Below, piece by piece: positions 34,147 through 46,908 of a stretch of DNA of 64,000 nucleotides. The DNA is from Spirodela intermedia (Eukaryota > Streptophyta > Magnoliopsida > Alismatales > Araceae). The DNA is taken from positions 3,326,878 to 3,390,877 of the forward strand of contig LR746264.1 in the NCBI GenBank assembly GCA_902729315.2, in the 5' to 3' direction. How positions within the stretch are numbered: position 1 is the stretch's first letter; each line of letters opens with the position of its first letter. A program made the translations under genes and the position numbers. Under the pieces are notes generated by a model. The model was not told the origin of the DNA. It saw only the letters and a program-made list of their open reading frames with translations, and did no database searches.

Positions 34147-36541
34147 AAAATTGTTGAACTTTCTATGATTTCTCTTTTTATTTATTTTTCTTTCTCGTTA
34201 TTCTTCTTGCTAAGTGGATTCACTAGCCTATTAATGAATCCACTTATAGACTAATGTAATGAGTATGGTCTATTAACTCATATAACCTATATTTAAGTAG
34301 AAAGTCATGATAATCAAATAATTAATTTGGGTTGCAAGAACCCTACTCCAAGAAGTGATAGTTGACTTTATCTTCCAAGAAGAGGATGATTGTGAAGATG
34401 AACTCCTTCATTCTCCAAGTGGAAGAAACCTCAATCAAGATCAATTATCAATAAGGTATCAGAGTAGTGTTAATTATGGTGGTATCAAATACTTTTTGTT
34501 TCTTATTTCTTGAAGCTATATCAAGTTAGAAAGAAACCTTCAACCAGTAGTGGAATTGAGGCATTCTAAAAAGTGTGAACAAAAAACTTTTATAATACAT
34601 TCAAGAAAAGTCTTTTCATCATCCATGGAACTTGCATCTCCATCAATGACCAGAGTAAGAGATATATTATATCATACCTTTCCAAATATCTTAGAAAAAA
34701 TTAAATGTAATGAGATAAATCTTCATTAATAAGAGTAGTTTGTTGAACTCATACTCCTTGTGAGAGGCTTAACAAATCACCTTAAATAAGAACTATTTAA
34801 ATGATCAGATCTAAAGCATAGAGAATAAAAATTAAAGGATGTTATCACCCATACATGGCTGCTAAGTACAATGACACGAGATGTATGAGAAATTTCTTTT
34901 CGTGTACTTGTGAAGGAATTGTGGGATCAAATCCACAACAACTGTTCAAAGACACATAACAATTAGACGATTTATGACTTAGTGACTAAGACAACACATT
35001 TAGCACAAACAAGTATGTTATGAAATATTCATATAAACTAAATATTATATGGAGGGCGATTGATCATTATTAGCTAATAAAGAATCTCAATTATGAGGAC
35101 TCATGTATACACTGAAACATATAATATATACATTCTTAATGAGACTAAACTTTGATTATGAAAACCTCATGAGTCAAATTATCCACTGTGAGAAAGTACT
35201 TGATATGAATAAAGCCATATAAATTGTTATGGAAGAGAAAAGTAGATTAAATCTACTCATCAACACTAAAAAGAATGAGTCGATAGTATTTACCTCTATG
35301 AAATCAGATTGGTCAATTCAATCTAGAGAATTACCCAATTAAGGGAATTTGTTAAAGTAAAAAGAGTGCAATCAAGCTCCAACTAATACATCACAATAGA
35401 GACACTTGCTACTCAAAAGAAGTGATATTTCTATCACAATACAAATATATTTTGGATTTACTTTAAGAGATTGAAAAATTAGAATGTAAACTTATTAACA
35501 CTCCAATTGATCCCAAACTTAAGTGTGAGAGAAGGTAATGACTCTTGTCAACTAGACAAAGGCTCATATCAATAGTTGATTGGGAAGATGATATATCTAA
35601 ATCATATCCATCTATATATAACATTTGCAGTGAGTGTATTTACGCAGCATATGAGACCCAAAGAGATATACCTACAAGCATTATATCGAGTGTTTACATA
35701 TTTAAAGACAACAAAAGTATTATATTCACAAAAAAGAGGAAATACATCTATTTAAATCTACTTAAATTTAGATTATGTAGGGTTTGTCATGGATCCCAGA
35801 TCAACCTCTAGTTGTTGTACATTTGGTAGTGAAAATCTTGTGACCCATAAGAGTAAGAAGCAACAAGTATTCACATGATTTAGTGTTGAAGCAAAGTTTA
35901 AGACATTGGCCCAAGAGATATGTGAAGGTTTATGGATTTAAGGTCTATTAGATGAGTTGAGAATCAACCAATCAACACATGCCAAATTATTTTATAACAA
36001 CAAGTCAGCAATGATTATTGCTCAAAATCTTGTACAATATGATCGGACTAAACACATTAAGATCAATCGATATTTCATCAAAGAAAAGGTAAAAATTGAA
36101 GATCTATATCTGATATATGTTGAGACATCATAATAAGTTACCAACATATTCATAAAGAGATTCACAAGACTGATAGTTCAAAAGATTGTGTTCAAGCTAG
36201 GTATGGAAAACATCTATATCTAATTTGAGAGGGGGTGTTTAATGTTCTATGATTTTTCATTCTTTTTTTTTTTTCTTTTCTATTATTCTTCTTGTTAAGT
36301 GGATTTATTAGAATTAATGGATCAATTTATATACTAATGTAATGGGCCTGGTCTAGTAAATCATGTAACTTGTATTTAAGTAGAGAGTTGTGATAATCAA
36401 AGAATTAATTTGGGTTGCAGGAACCTTACTCCAAAAAGTGGCAATTGAGATCATCTTCTTGGAAGATAAGGATTGTGAAGATGAACTTCTTCATTCTCCA
36501 AATGGAACAAACCTCAATCGAGATCAATTATCAATAAAAAT
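34147..36541 (+). mobile_element. non-autonomous/decayed copia-like LTR retrotransposon with 5-bp target duplication
   Basis: Two LTRs of about 300 bp, 34152-34453 and 36236-36536, are diverged copies starting TGTT and ending near 'tcaata'. The 5-mer 'aaaat' flanks both outer ends (34147-34151 and 36537-36541). Directly after the left LTR, 'ggtatcagag' matches the usual initiator-Met tRNA primer site, and a purine tract 'gagaggggg' precedes the right LTR. The interior is only about 1.8 kb. From about 35800 to 36220 the plus strand reads as a broken copia RNase H region (SVEAKFKTLAQEICEG-like text, then a DRTKHIKI-like stretch) with stops. Most of gag and the pol front are missing or decayed. 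Confidence 0.88.
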
Positions 36542-37115
36542 AGTTCACTATATTTGAAAATAATTGAGTTTTAATTTCATTGTGTTTTACTTTGAAACTC
36601 ATGAGATAAGTTTTGTTGACTTTTAGCAAGTTGATTTGACTTTAAAGACTCAACATAACTCACTTTACGTAATTATTCGTCAACTTTAAGAAGGACTATC
36701 ATAATGTTGACTATGTCATTATGCCTCTCTTTATGATCAACTTATGAAATAAATTAGTAAAAATATATCATTAAGCATGGTTGAAAATAGTTAACCCTTA
36801 GTTTAGTTTAGATCTTACCACATTTGTAAATAGTTAACTCTTAATTTATTCAATACTTCATAAAATCTTATCCATTTTGGCCTTGCCAAGATTAAATTAA
36901 CCCTTTTTTTTATAGCACTAATAAATATTATTAGTTTACCCTTTGTTACTATAATTAGACCTTAGATGAATTTAAATGTGTGCCAAATGTTACTATAATT
37001 AAAAATGATAATCCTAAGATTTTAGAATATCATTCAATAAAAAATATTACAAATGAGTAATAACATGTTGCATGTTGACAAAGTAGTGTCAATCAACTAG
37101 GTATTGTGTTTACTA
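36542..37115. other. AT-rich intergenic DNA
   Basis: No gene is seen. Phrases such as 'gttgacttttag.aagttgact' recall the DNA near 34060-34110 on the other side of the LTR element, which may therefore sit inside an older decayed repeat. Confidence 0.35.
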
Positions 37116-38710
37116 AAATAATCTTATAGAGGTAGACATTGGCAATAATACATCATGGATGACAAATAAAAATGGTGTGGTGAGTGCACAAGATAGTACA
37201 ACACATATATATGGCAGCATGACACACACACCAAGTAGTACATAGCATTTATACAACTAAAGACAATGCACAGATGTGACAGCACAATAGAGGTGCACGG
37301 TGTCACAACGCATGCACACAACAACGAGTCACATACACAAGAAGACATGATATGGAGACCAAAGGTCAGGGAAGTAGATGATGTCACAAGCATGGTGTCA
37401 TCTAATAATTAAATAGTTAATCCCACATCAGAAGTGGGATTAGATAATTGGGTAAAGTTGTTACTAGGCTCATCAAATAGGGACAAATGCTAACAACGTC
37501 ACATTGTGCACGACATACATGAATGTCACGACAGATGTACATGATGGCACAATGTATACTCATGACGCCATGACATGCACACCCGATGGCATGACAAGTG
37601 TGGCCAAAGACATGGGGCACATGTGTAGTGGCACTGTAGAGCCACACATTGTCACATCTCATGCACACAATAGCAAGGTATAAGCACAAGAAGACATGAT
37701 ATGAAAACCAAAGGCAAGGGAAATAGATGACATCATGAGCCATGGGGTCATTTATTGATTATGCAATTCATTTCACATTAAATGTGCGATTAGAAAGCAA
37801 GGTAAATGTGTTATTAGGGTCACCTTATAAGGACAGACCTTGGCAATAATACATCAAGCATGGCAAATAGGCATGGCACAAGAGGTGGACACAATGTTAC
37901 AATGTATACACATAATAAAACGACACACACACATGGTGGCATAAAGTATGCATGGGGCCACGATGTGTGTGGCCAAAGACATGGTGCACATGCATGGCAA
38001 CACAACAAAAGCACATGATGTCATGGTGCATGCATGCAACAACAAGGCACATACACATGATGACATGGTATGAAGACAAAAGGCCATGAAAGTAGATGAT
38101 GTCATGAGCATGGTGTCATCTAATAATTAAATAGTTAATCTCACATCAGAAGTGGGATTAGATAATTGAGTAAAAGTGTTGCTATGATAACCCAATAGGG
38201 ACATACCCTAGCAACAACACATCATGCATAGTAAATAGGCATGTCACGGTGGGCATGCACACAATAGCATGATGTATATGCACAACATCATGACACATGC
38301 ACCTAGTGGCATGAAACATACATGGGTACAAAATAGCAAGACACAAGCACATGAAAATGAGGTATGGACACGAAAGGCCATGGAAGCATATGATGCCATG
38401 ATCATGACATCATCTAGTAATCGTGATTAGACAATTAATCCCACACTAGAAGTGGAATCAGATAGATGAGTAAAGGCGTTATTAGTGTCACCCTATAAGG
38501 ATAGACCTTAGGAATCAAATGTAGTGCGTCATGCATGTCTATCACAATGTGTGTAGCCGAAGAAATGGCACATGGGTGTGGCCTCATAATAAAGACACAT
38601 GGTGTCATAGTGCGTGCATGTAGTAGTAAGACATACACATGAAGACATTATATGGAAACCAAATGCTATAAAACTATATGATGTCACAAACATAGTAATA
38701 GTCTTCATTA
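37115..38710. repeat. satellite-like tandem array, unit about 290-375 bp
   Basis: A block with 'gatgtcatgagcatggtgtcatctaat', then 'agttaatcccacatcagaag', then 'ggattagataattgagtaaa', recurs near 37377, 37723, 38096 and 38392. Each is followed by a stretch rich in 'catg' and 'cacac' words ('gacatgatatgaa', 'caaaggccatg'). Unit length varies because of indels. Cys/His/Met-rich frames on the minus strand are products of this repetition. Confidence 0.8.
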
Positions 38711-39135
38711 TCATGAGTTAATAATTAATTAATAATATAGTTTTAGTCTTAATTAATGATAAATAAACTTATATTTATATTAAATTATGAAAAATAGTTT
38801 TTAGTTAGTTAATATAAATTTTTAACTAATTATATGATTTTATGTAAATTTATATAATTCTATTTTTGAGATAAATAAAGAGTAATAAAAAAAGATAGAA
38901 GCATATGATGTCACAAATATAGTGATAAGTTTTCATTATCATGTGTTAATAGTTAATTAATAATATAATTTTAACCTTAGCTTATGATAAGTAGACTTAT
39001 ATTTATGTTGAATTATGAAAATTAATTTTTACTTAGTTAATATAAATTTTTAACTAATTATGTGATTTTATGTGAATTTATAGAATTTTGATAATATTAT
39101 TTTTGAGTGAAATGAAAAGTAATAAAATAAAAGTA
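38668..39135. repeat. tandem duplication, period about 233 bp
   Basis: The block from 'atatgatgtcacaaa' through 'tcattatcatg', 'gttaattaataatata', 'cttatatttat' and 'taactaattat' occurs at about 38674-38900 and again at about 38905-39135. The second copy forms the outer part of the left arm of the long inverted repeat. Confidence 0.8.
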
Positions 39136-41914
39136 GGCTCGAGCAGCTAAAGACCGGTAGGAAAACACATGTCCGTCACTTTTCTTTCACATCACTAGTG
39201 TCTAATGCAAGGTGTGGGACAATGAGTGGTTATACTCACGCAAAAGAGAGGCTTATTGATGTAAAATCTTCTACAATTATATATACCTCTAAAAACTCAT
39301 AAAATAATTGAAGTAGAACTAAACTAGCTTCTCGAAGACTTTTAATAATTTTAATACATAAAATATCCTTCATTAAGAACAAGATACTCTTATGATGTCA
39401 CTTTATGTGAGTATTTGAGTATTTCCTTCACTCATGTAGATAGGCGACTAATAAAGACTTGAATCCTATCACAATTAAAACTCATATTTTTATCTAATTA
39501 AATTATGATTTTTTTTAGATTACTAGTGAATGATTAAGCTATCATAATCACTTAATCATTGACAAAAATCTTGTTAACATGATTCACGAAGTATTGTTAT
39601 TACAATTATCAAATAATTATGGATAAAAAAAACATGAATCTATCGAGTAAATCATCTCCGATTAATCAATGAACAAATCATTATTAGAAAGAAAATAATC
39701 TACTAGGAGATGAGTCATCACTTCTTGAGAACGTATCAGATACGATGAAGAGCCTCCTCTTACTATATGAACAAGAGTATAAAGCTTTTTAAGATATACC
39801 TTACCTTCATTTAACTTATCTCTGTCGAGTAACAACTGCCAAAAAGGTACAAAGTTATTATTTTTTACTATATTGAGCAAAAGTTGCTGGAGACGATTTG
39901 ACAACTCACTTCATTGATTTCTAAACTTTACAAGAAGATGTAGAGATTGTTCACGTCATCTTTATTCAATGAGAGCTTTTGAGAAAAATTACATGACAAT
40001 CTTTCCAAACGCATAAAATTTTGACGATCATTATCGCGAGATTAAAATTTTATATTTTATTCTTTCAGCTTAATTTTTAGTTAATTTAATGATATTTTGT
40101 GTGATTTCATGTTTCAAAACTATTCTATGTTAAATTAAAATTATTCTAGATTTTATAAATCTTAATTTAATAAATTAAATCGTCTATAATCAATTATGTA
40201 AGAATCATAAAGTGAAACTCTATTTTTACTCAATTTACGTTCGTCAAGGCACTAACATCATCGTGACATCTACACTCTTATTTTTCTTTATCACAAATTT
40301 TAATTATTTTTTATTTTCATTTCTTAGTTTAAAACTCATAATAAATCATATTTTTTGCAAAAAATTCTAAAATATTACATGATATTATACTACATTCTTA
40401 TGATCTACTTAGAAAATTTTCACTATTTTTGGATTTTTTATTAAATTATAATTTATATATTTATTTTAAAGTACTTTTTATATATATATATAAAGTATTC
40501 TATTCTAATTTTATAAATATTTAAATTTACATATTTATTATACAATGAGTAAGTCACATAATATCATCTAATGATTAGATAATTAATATGAGAGGAAAGT
40601 GAATAATTAGCAAACATGCTATGAAAATATGGTGTATATCGTTTGCATGGATAATATACATACACATTTAAGCCAAAAGAACTTAATGTGGGCATGATGT
40701 GACCTAGTCATTGTATAAAAAATCTTACAAATTTAAATATTTATAAAATAGAAAATACTAATATTTAGATATTTAGAAGTATTTTTGAAAAAAATATATA
40801 AATTATAATTTAATAAAAGTTCTAAAAATAATAATAATTTTTCAAGCTGATCACATAGATCTAATATAATGTTATGTAATATTTTAATTTTTTTTACAAA
40901 GAATACGATTTTTTATAATTTTTAGACTAAGTAATGAAAATAAAATATATTTTAAATTTACAAAAATAATAATAATGATACAAGCATCAAAATAATGTCA
41001 AGATATATTTTAAAGAGTTTCATACTTATGTCTTCACAATAAAAAAATACTCTTCATCACATCTAGTATGCTCTCAATAGGTGACAACTCGTCTTCTAAT
41101 AGATTGTTCTCTTCTTAATGATAATTTATTTGTTGATTAATTAGAGATGATTTACTCGATAGATTTATAATCATGACATTTTTAGTAATGATGATTTATA
41201 AATTGTGACGAGTTTTTTATCGATGATTGAATAATTATGATGACTTAATCGCTCACTAGTAATTTGTAAGAAAATTATAATTAAATCAGATAAAATATAA
41301 ATTTTAATTCTAATAAAATTCAAACCCTTACTAATCACCCATCTACATAAGAGAGAGTGAAAGAAGTACTTGAATACCTTTATAAAGTGATGTCATAAGG
41401 GTATCATTCTTATAAATAAATGATATTTTATATATTAAAATAATTATAAATGTTTAAAAAGTTAATTTAGTTCCACATCGATAATTTTATATAATTTTGA
41501 GATGTATATATAATAACATAAATTTTACGATCAATAAGCCCCTCTTTTATATGTGTACAACTACTCCTTACCCCACACACGATTGACCACTAGTGATGTG
41601 GAAGGAGAGTGATGCACACGTGTTACTTATTAGACCTTAACCGCTTGAGCCCACTACTTATGGTTTTGTTTGATTATGTTTTTGACTCACTTGTAAGTTT
41701 GACTAATTGATATATCTACCTTTTTTTTAATATTTATATATTTTTATTCATCTAAAAAATATAATTATAGTAATTTATAAAAATTATATAATTAATTAAA
41801 AATCAAATCAATTAATTAAAAATCAATTTTCATAATATAATACAAACATAAATTTATTTATTATGAGTTAATATTAAAACTAATTATTAATTAATTATTA
41901 ACTGATGAAAACTT
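38929..41914. mobile_element. long inverted repeat, arms about 0.9 kb, loop about 1.2 kb
   Basis: The left arm (about 38929-39805) is matched in reverse complement by 40995-41914. Landmarks that pair are 'catcactagtg' at 39190 with 'cactagtgatg' ending 41598; 'gcttattgat' near 39250 with its complement near 41535; 'gagtaaatcatctccgatta' near 39640 with its complement near 41150; and 'gatacgatgaagag' near 39735 with its complement near 41055. The paired coordinates keep a nearly constant sum (about 80790-80845). The arms have diverged by substitutions and indels. No transposase is recognisable in the loop. It could be a foldback or MULE-like element, or two copies of one repeat inserted in opposite orientation. 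Confidence 0.8.
39806..40994. other. loop of the inverted repeat
   Basis: Very AT-rich DNA with short TA runs near 40480. I see no protein-coding gene; the small minus-strand frame at 39662-39904 spans the left arm/loop junction and shows no known domain. Confidence 0.5.
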
Positions 41915-42052
41915 AAAGGCCTCACTTTGCATTGTAACTACTACACATTATATATTCATAACGACTCTTTAGGTATCTGATTCTCGTCTCTCTCTCTCTC
42001 TCTTTATCTGCCTTTAGAGGGTACAAGGAAAGGAGGGTGAGAGCAGAAGAGG

Positions 42053-44551
42053 ATGCTGCGGCTTCTATGGCGGACCCCCTCTTCCCTCCGACGGCCTCGA
42101 CCTTACGATTGCCAAGTTCTTCCCCCATTTTTATCGAGGATGACCTTCTCCAGCTCTAGTTCTCCCCCTTCCTCATCTTCGTCTTCGACTGTGGACGACG
42201 AGTGGAACGACGCGTGGGAGTCGGCGTGGCTTCCGGATGAACTCTCCGGCAAGAACCGTGCGCCATGGGAAACCGATGTGAACTACAGCTCCTCCTCTCA
42301 CCCCGCCGTCGTCCTCCCCTCCGATGCTGACCCCGAGACCAAGGCCTTCGTCGAGGAGATGGAGGAGAGCTGGAATGAGCGCAAGAAGCGTTTTGGGCCC
42401 ACCGCGGTCTCCGTGAAGTCGCGACGGGATGAGGGGCATTCTGTCGAGCAGGTGGAAGGCAAGACAGATGGTGGCAGTGATGATGGAGGAATTGACGAAT
42501 ACAGGCTGAGGAAGCAGAGGATCCACGCGGGCCTGTGGATGAAGGAGATAGAGGCCATGGAGGAGGCGAAACTTGGGAGCTCCAAAGGGGGAGCTGGGGA
42601 CATCGACCGCCTACTTGACTCCTGCTCCGAGTAATGCCATTTACAATTTATGCATACTCCTCTTAGAAGATCATATAAAAATATTTTTAGGGCTGGGATT
42701 CCTAAAATTAATCATTTCACAAGTAGTATTCTCAGCAGGAATTTACTTTCTTGAAGGTCTGTCACTGCCTAAGATTGTCCCTGATCATTTATATTTCTAC
42801 CCTGTTCTTTTTTTTGTCCAACTTTGTTCATCATGTTCATACTGTGTCATACTTGTAGAATTCTTAGATTTGTATTCCGATTTGCAGAATCTTTGACACG
42901 GGTAACGTGGATCTGGATGAGGAAATTTTTGGTGGCACCTCCGAATTCAAGAACAAACCTGATGGATGGGAGTTGACCTCAAGAGCCCAGGATGGCAACA
43001 TCTGGGAGATTTCGCAGCGTGAGGAAGATATCCTCCTCCAAGAGTTTGAGAGGAGGATCGCTTACAGCAAATTTCAGGTAAACCAGGACTTCATTTGCCA
43101 TTTCTGAATCATGCCAGTATGATGAAGAACTAGATCAGAGAAAAAATATACATTCATAGACTGCTTTGTCATATTATTTTAAGAAAACTCGCTCAAGGCA
43201 GTATTTTCTTTTTTATTTTCACTCTACTTTTCTTGGCAGATAAGTTTTCTATTATTCCCCTGGTCTTTGTATTGAAATTCTTGTCACTGGGCTATAGAAT
43301 CCTTCTGTGTTCGTTAGTATTTTTCTGTGTGCATGGATATTCTGATCCCTTGGAAGTCCCAATCCTCCTAGATCTCAATATGGGAGCAATCTTGAAGGAT
43401 ATCTGAAATAAATCAATGGGAAGCAACTTTATTATTAGTTTCATTTAATATTGTTAAAATGTCGAGCATATAATCCTCATTCTTTTGCAAATTCGAATCC
43501 ATTACTCCTGAGAAATATATTTTCATTATGCAATATTCCAGTACTCCTGGGAAAGTTTAAATTTATGTCCCTGAATCCTTCCACCCTCATAAATCTTGCC
43601 GTCTTCAGAAATATTTACATTTTTGTAAGGTCTCTGAAAACTTTTTTTTTTTGGCAAGATCATGACTTTTGGACATCTCAGCATGATGAAAAGTTGCTCA
43701 AAATGTCACTATATTTTAAAATATAATCCATTTTCTTGAGAAATAAATCGTATTGCCTTTTCTTATTGCAGAATCTTTACTTGTAGTTCAAATTTTTTCT
43801 GTCTTGACATATTCACAGAAGAATGATTACCCTTTTTGGATTATCTCAATACGCTGAAAGTGGAGAAGAAAGAAAGGTTCACGCTTGGTTTAATCATATT
43901 ACATCAGGAAAACACGCTCAAGATATTGCTTTATTTTTCATTTATAATCCGAATTTCTGGGCGAAATGAATAGTTTCCCATTCAGTGTTTTATCGCTGTA
44001 GAATCTTTCTATGGTATAATTAGTGGAAGATTCTTCCCATTATGATGAAATAAAAAATATTACAGAATTCTTCCTACACATATTTATGACGTCATAAATG
44101 GAATTTTGCTTAAAATGCTGCATCGTTTAAGAACATTCCATCCATTTTTCTCAGTAAATAAATCGTTCAGTATTTTTCATAATTTTCTCCCCGAGATATT
44201 ATTATTTTTATTAATCCGTTGAACTGAGGATCTTGCATATTTTTATCAGATCATAATCGGAAAACTCACTAATATTCCCAGATATTTTTGTCAACAACTT
44301 TATTTCATTTGCCGTGGAGATTATTGATTTCTATAAATGAGCAGATAGCGAGCTTCATCAAGTCCCACATATTTAGCCGGCGGCGGCCAATCGATGGTTG
44401 GAAGTACATGATCGAGGAGCTGGGCCCCAATGCAAGGAGAGGAAAGGGCAGCGCCCAGAGGCTGCCAGCCTTGGCCGACCCCTCCATGCAGCCCTTCAGG
44501 GAGGAGAAGACCGCCATAGGAGACCACCTCTCCTCCTTCAAAGGGAGGTGA
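42053..44551 (+). CDS. GCD1: GAMETE CELL DEFECTIVE 1-like mitochondrial protein
   Basis: The exons 42053-42630, 42888-43077 and 44345-44551 give 324 residues. The N-terminus (MLRLLWRTPSSLRRPRP) is Arg/Ser-rich with few acids, as expected for a mitochondrial presequence. A Ser run is followed by the conserved block DEWNDAWESAWLPDEL, then RLRKQRIHAGLWMKEIE, a central acidic segment, REEDILLQEFERRIAYSKFQ and IFSRRRPIDGWKYMIEELGP. This matches my memory of plant GCD1 (At5g62270), which is needed for gamete development and mitochondrial function in rice and Arabidopsis. The exon 1 donor is GA/GTAATG and the acceptor TTTGCAG/AATC, restoring Glu-Ile. Intron 2 is about 1.27 kb. Confidence 0.88.
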
Positions 44552-44659
44552 AGCTCCCATCACCGATGGCGGATCTCCTCATGCAGTGGACACCGATGTT
44601 AATGGAGTGGGCAAAAACTGTGCTTGCCCTTCACCAAAGCAGATGAGAGAAGGTGGATG

Positions 44660-44676
44660 CCATTCACACAGCTTTA

Positions 44677-44767
<91 letters not shown>

Positions 44768-44893
44768 AGATGGAATGCTTTGAGAATGTTGTGTTGCATT
44801 GTTCTATCTCTGCTTTTGTATCTTGTGATTTTGCTTTATTTTGGCAGAAATGGTGAAGTGGGTTCGGAAGGTGGCTGCAATCTGGAGAGCTTT

Positions 44894-44930
<37 letters not shown>

Positions 44931-45200
44931 GGAGAGATGGAATGCTTTGAGAATGTTGTGTTGCATTATTTTCTCTCTACCTTTGTATCTTGTGATTTTG
45001 CTTTATTTTGGCAGAAATGGTGAGGTGGGTTTGGAAGGTGGCTGCAATCTGAAGAGCTTTAGAGCGAGAGAGAGAGAGAGAGAGAGTTTTGAGAATGTCG
45101 TGTTGCATTGTTCTATCTCCGTAATTATCTCCTGTGATTTTGTTTTATTTTGGCAGAAGTGGTGTGGTGGGATTGGAAGGTGGCTGCACTCTAAGCTAGA
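44660..45200. repeat. tandem units with (GA)n in the 3' flank of GCD1
   Basis: Three units of about 155-190 bp share the order (GA)n, 'atggaatgctttgagaatg', 'tgttgcatt', 'tatcttgtgattttgcttta', 'ttttggcagaaatggtg' and 'aaggtggctgcaatct'. The GA tract is about 80 bp in unit 1 (44680-44758) and much shorter in units 2 and 3 (near 44895-44935 and 45066-45086). Each unit also holds a polypyrimidine-CAG sequence resembling a splice acceptor. Confidence 0.9.
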
Positions 45201-45433
45201 GTCTCTCTCTCCTGATCATTAGATCTCCGTCTCTGGTAAGTTTGGATTATTTTCATATATTTTAAAAACGATAAGTCATTTGAGCTCGTCCATATCTACA
45301 TCTGGATGATTTCTAATAACAATTATTACTGGGTTTTTTGGGCTTCATCTTCAGATACCCATCTTATATTCCTTCTTCCCCGAAGTGGCTCCTTCTCTGA
45401 CGCAAATCGTCGGACATCTGGGTGGGGAGGAAG
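45201..45433 (+). promoter_or_regulatory. putative promoter/leader of the DUF952 gene
   Basis: This is the short spacer between the GCD1 3' repeats and the DUF952 start. I see no distinct motif; assignment is by position. Confidence 0.3.
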
Positions 45434-46908
45434 ATGGCGAGCAGGACCCCGTCCCCGGAAGGAGGGGAGGCGTTCGTCTACAGGGTGAGCACCGCCGAGG
45501 AATGGGAGGAGTTGCAGAGCAAGGGGGCCACCCTCGGCCGCGATCTCGACCGCCGCACCGGCTGCATCCACCTCTGCACCCTCCGTCAGGTCAGATTCCC
45601 GCTTCTCCCCTTGCCGGTTCTTGCATGCTCAGATCTGCGCTTGGAGGATCTTGGTGGTCCTCCTAGGGTTCTTGAATCTCATTCTGGTCCCATCGACCCC
45701 TGCAATTCCGTAATGGAAAGGGAGAAGGAAGTAGGGTTTCCTCGCCATTTCACCCATGATCAGATCTGCGCTTGGAGGATCTCGGTAGTCCTCTTAGGGT
45801 TCTTAAATCTCATTCTGGTCCCACCGACCCCTGCCAGGCCGACTCCACCGTCCGGAAGGGGGAAGGAAGTCGTGTTTCCTCGCCATTTCTTCCATGATCA
45901 GATCTGAGTTCGGAGGATCCTGTTGGTCCTCCTAGGGTTCTTGAATCTCATTCCGGTCCCACCGACCCCCGCAAGTCCGATGCTAGCATCTGGAAAGGGG
46001 AAGGACCTGGGGTTTCCTCGCCATTTCTTCCATGATCAGATCTGCAGTTGGGGGATCTCGATGAATCTTGTCCCTTTTTCTTGAATTTCATTGCATTCGT
46101 GGGAAAATCAGTAGTTCATCCAATTATTGTGCCTGCTACGGAGATCTGGGCGGATTCCTGAGGTTCTGCAGTTTGGGATTCTGCAGGTGAAGATGGTTCT
46201 GCAGAACCATTTCAAGGGGAGAGAAGATCTTTACCTGCTTCAGATTGACACCAGTAAGGTACCAAGAACCCATCTAGATGCTCTCTTCACGCGGAAAATT
46301 TGCCAATAATTTTATTTTTTTTTAAATGTAGAATACGTCTGGCATATTTTTCTTGGATGCTTTAAAAAGTTATAATTAACTCCCCTTTGACTTTTCTGCG
46401 TCAACTCACTCTAAAGTTTGTTGTTATATATATTATCGAGGAAAAAGAAGATATTTCTTCGGTTGTACTTGGAGAACCCATTTTAAGCCTCCGTTACGGA
46501 GAAAGATGACGGCAAAAATCAGAGTTTTTTATGTTTAACTTTTTAAATTTCAACACTAGTCAACTCCTTTTGACTGAATTGGGTCAACTTTTTCAAAAAA
46601 TTGTCAACCCCTTTTACGTTTTTGTTGGGATCTCCATGTCTAAATATCAAAATAATCCTATTTACTTCTATAATTATTATAATTAATTAATTAATTAATT
46701 CCATTTGAGTTTCATAATAATTATTATTATGATTATTATGCAGCTAGGGGATGGGCTGGTTTATGAAGCCGTGGACGAGTCCAATAGCTTCCCGCACTTC
46801 TACGGCCCGTCCAGAAGCTTCGACCCACTGCGGCTTGGCGCCGTCACCACGTCAGAGAAGCTGCGGCCGCAGGTCAACGGGCAGCTGACTTGCGGCTTTC
46901 TGAGTTGA
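45434..46908 (+). CDS. DUF952 family protein
   Basis: The exons 45434-45589, 46187-46258 and 46744-46908 give 130 residues, the normal size for a plant DUF952 protein. The conserved pattern is present: FVYRVSTAEEWEELQ, then GCIHLCTLRQV, NHFKGREDLYLLQIDTSKLG, DGLVYEAVDESNSFPHFYGP and GQLTCGFLS. Plant DUF952 proteins have no established biochemical role that I can cite. The ATG at 45434 sits in a GC-rich context. All three exons are multiples of three. Intron 1 contains a tandem repeat of about 135 bp; intron 2 is AT-rich. Confidence 0.9.
45628..46060. repeat. tandem repeat of about 135 bp in DUF952 intron 1
   Basis: Units near 45630, 45761, 45899 and (partial) 46037 share 'gatcagatctgcgcttggag', 'gtcctcctagggttcttgaa', 'tctcattctggtcccaccga' and 'gggtttcctcgccatttc'. 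The copies are well preserved, so the amplification is fairly recent. Confidence 0.9.

Noticed and set aside
37124-38714. Several Cys/His/Met-rich minus-strand frames as a family of small secreted proteins
   Set aside because: They are repeated readings of the satellite-like units and change frame between copies.
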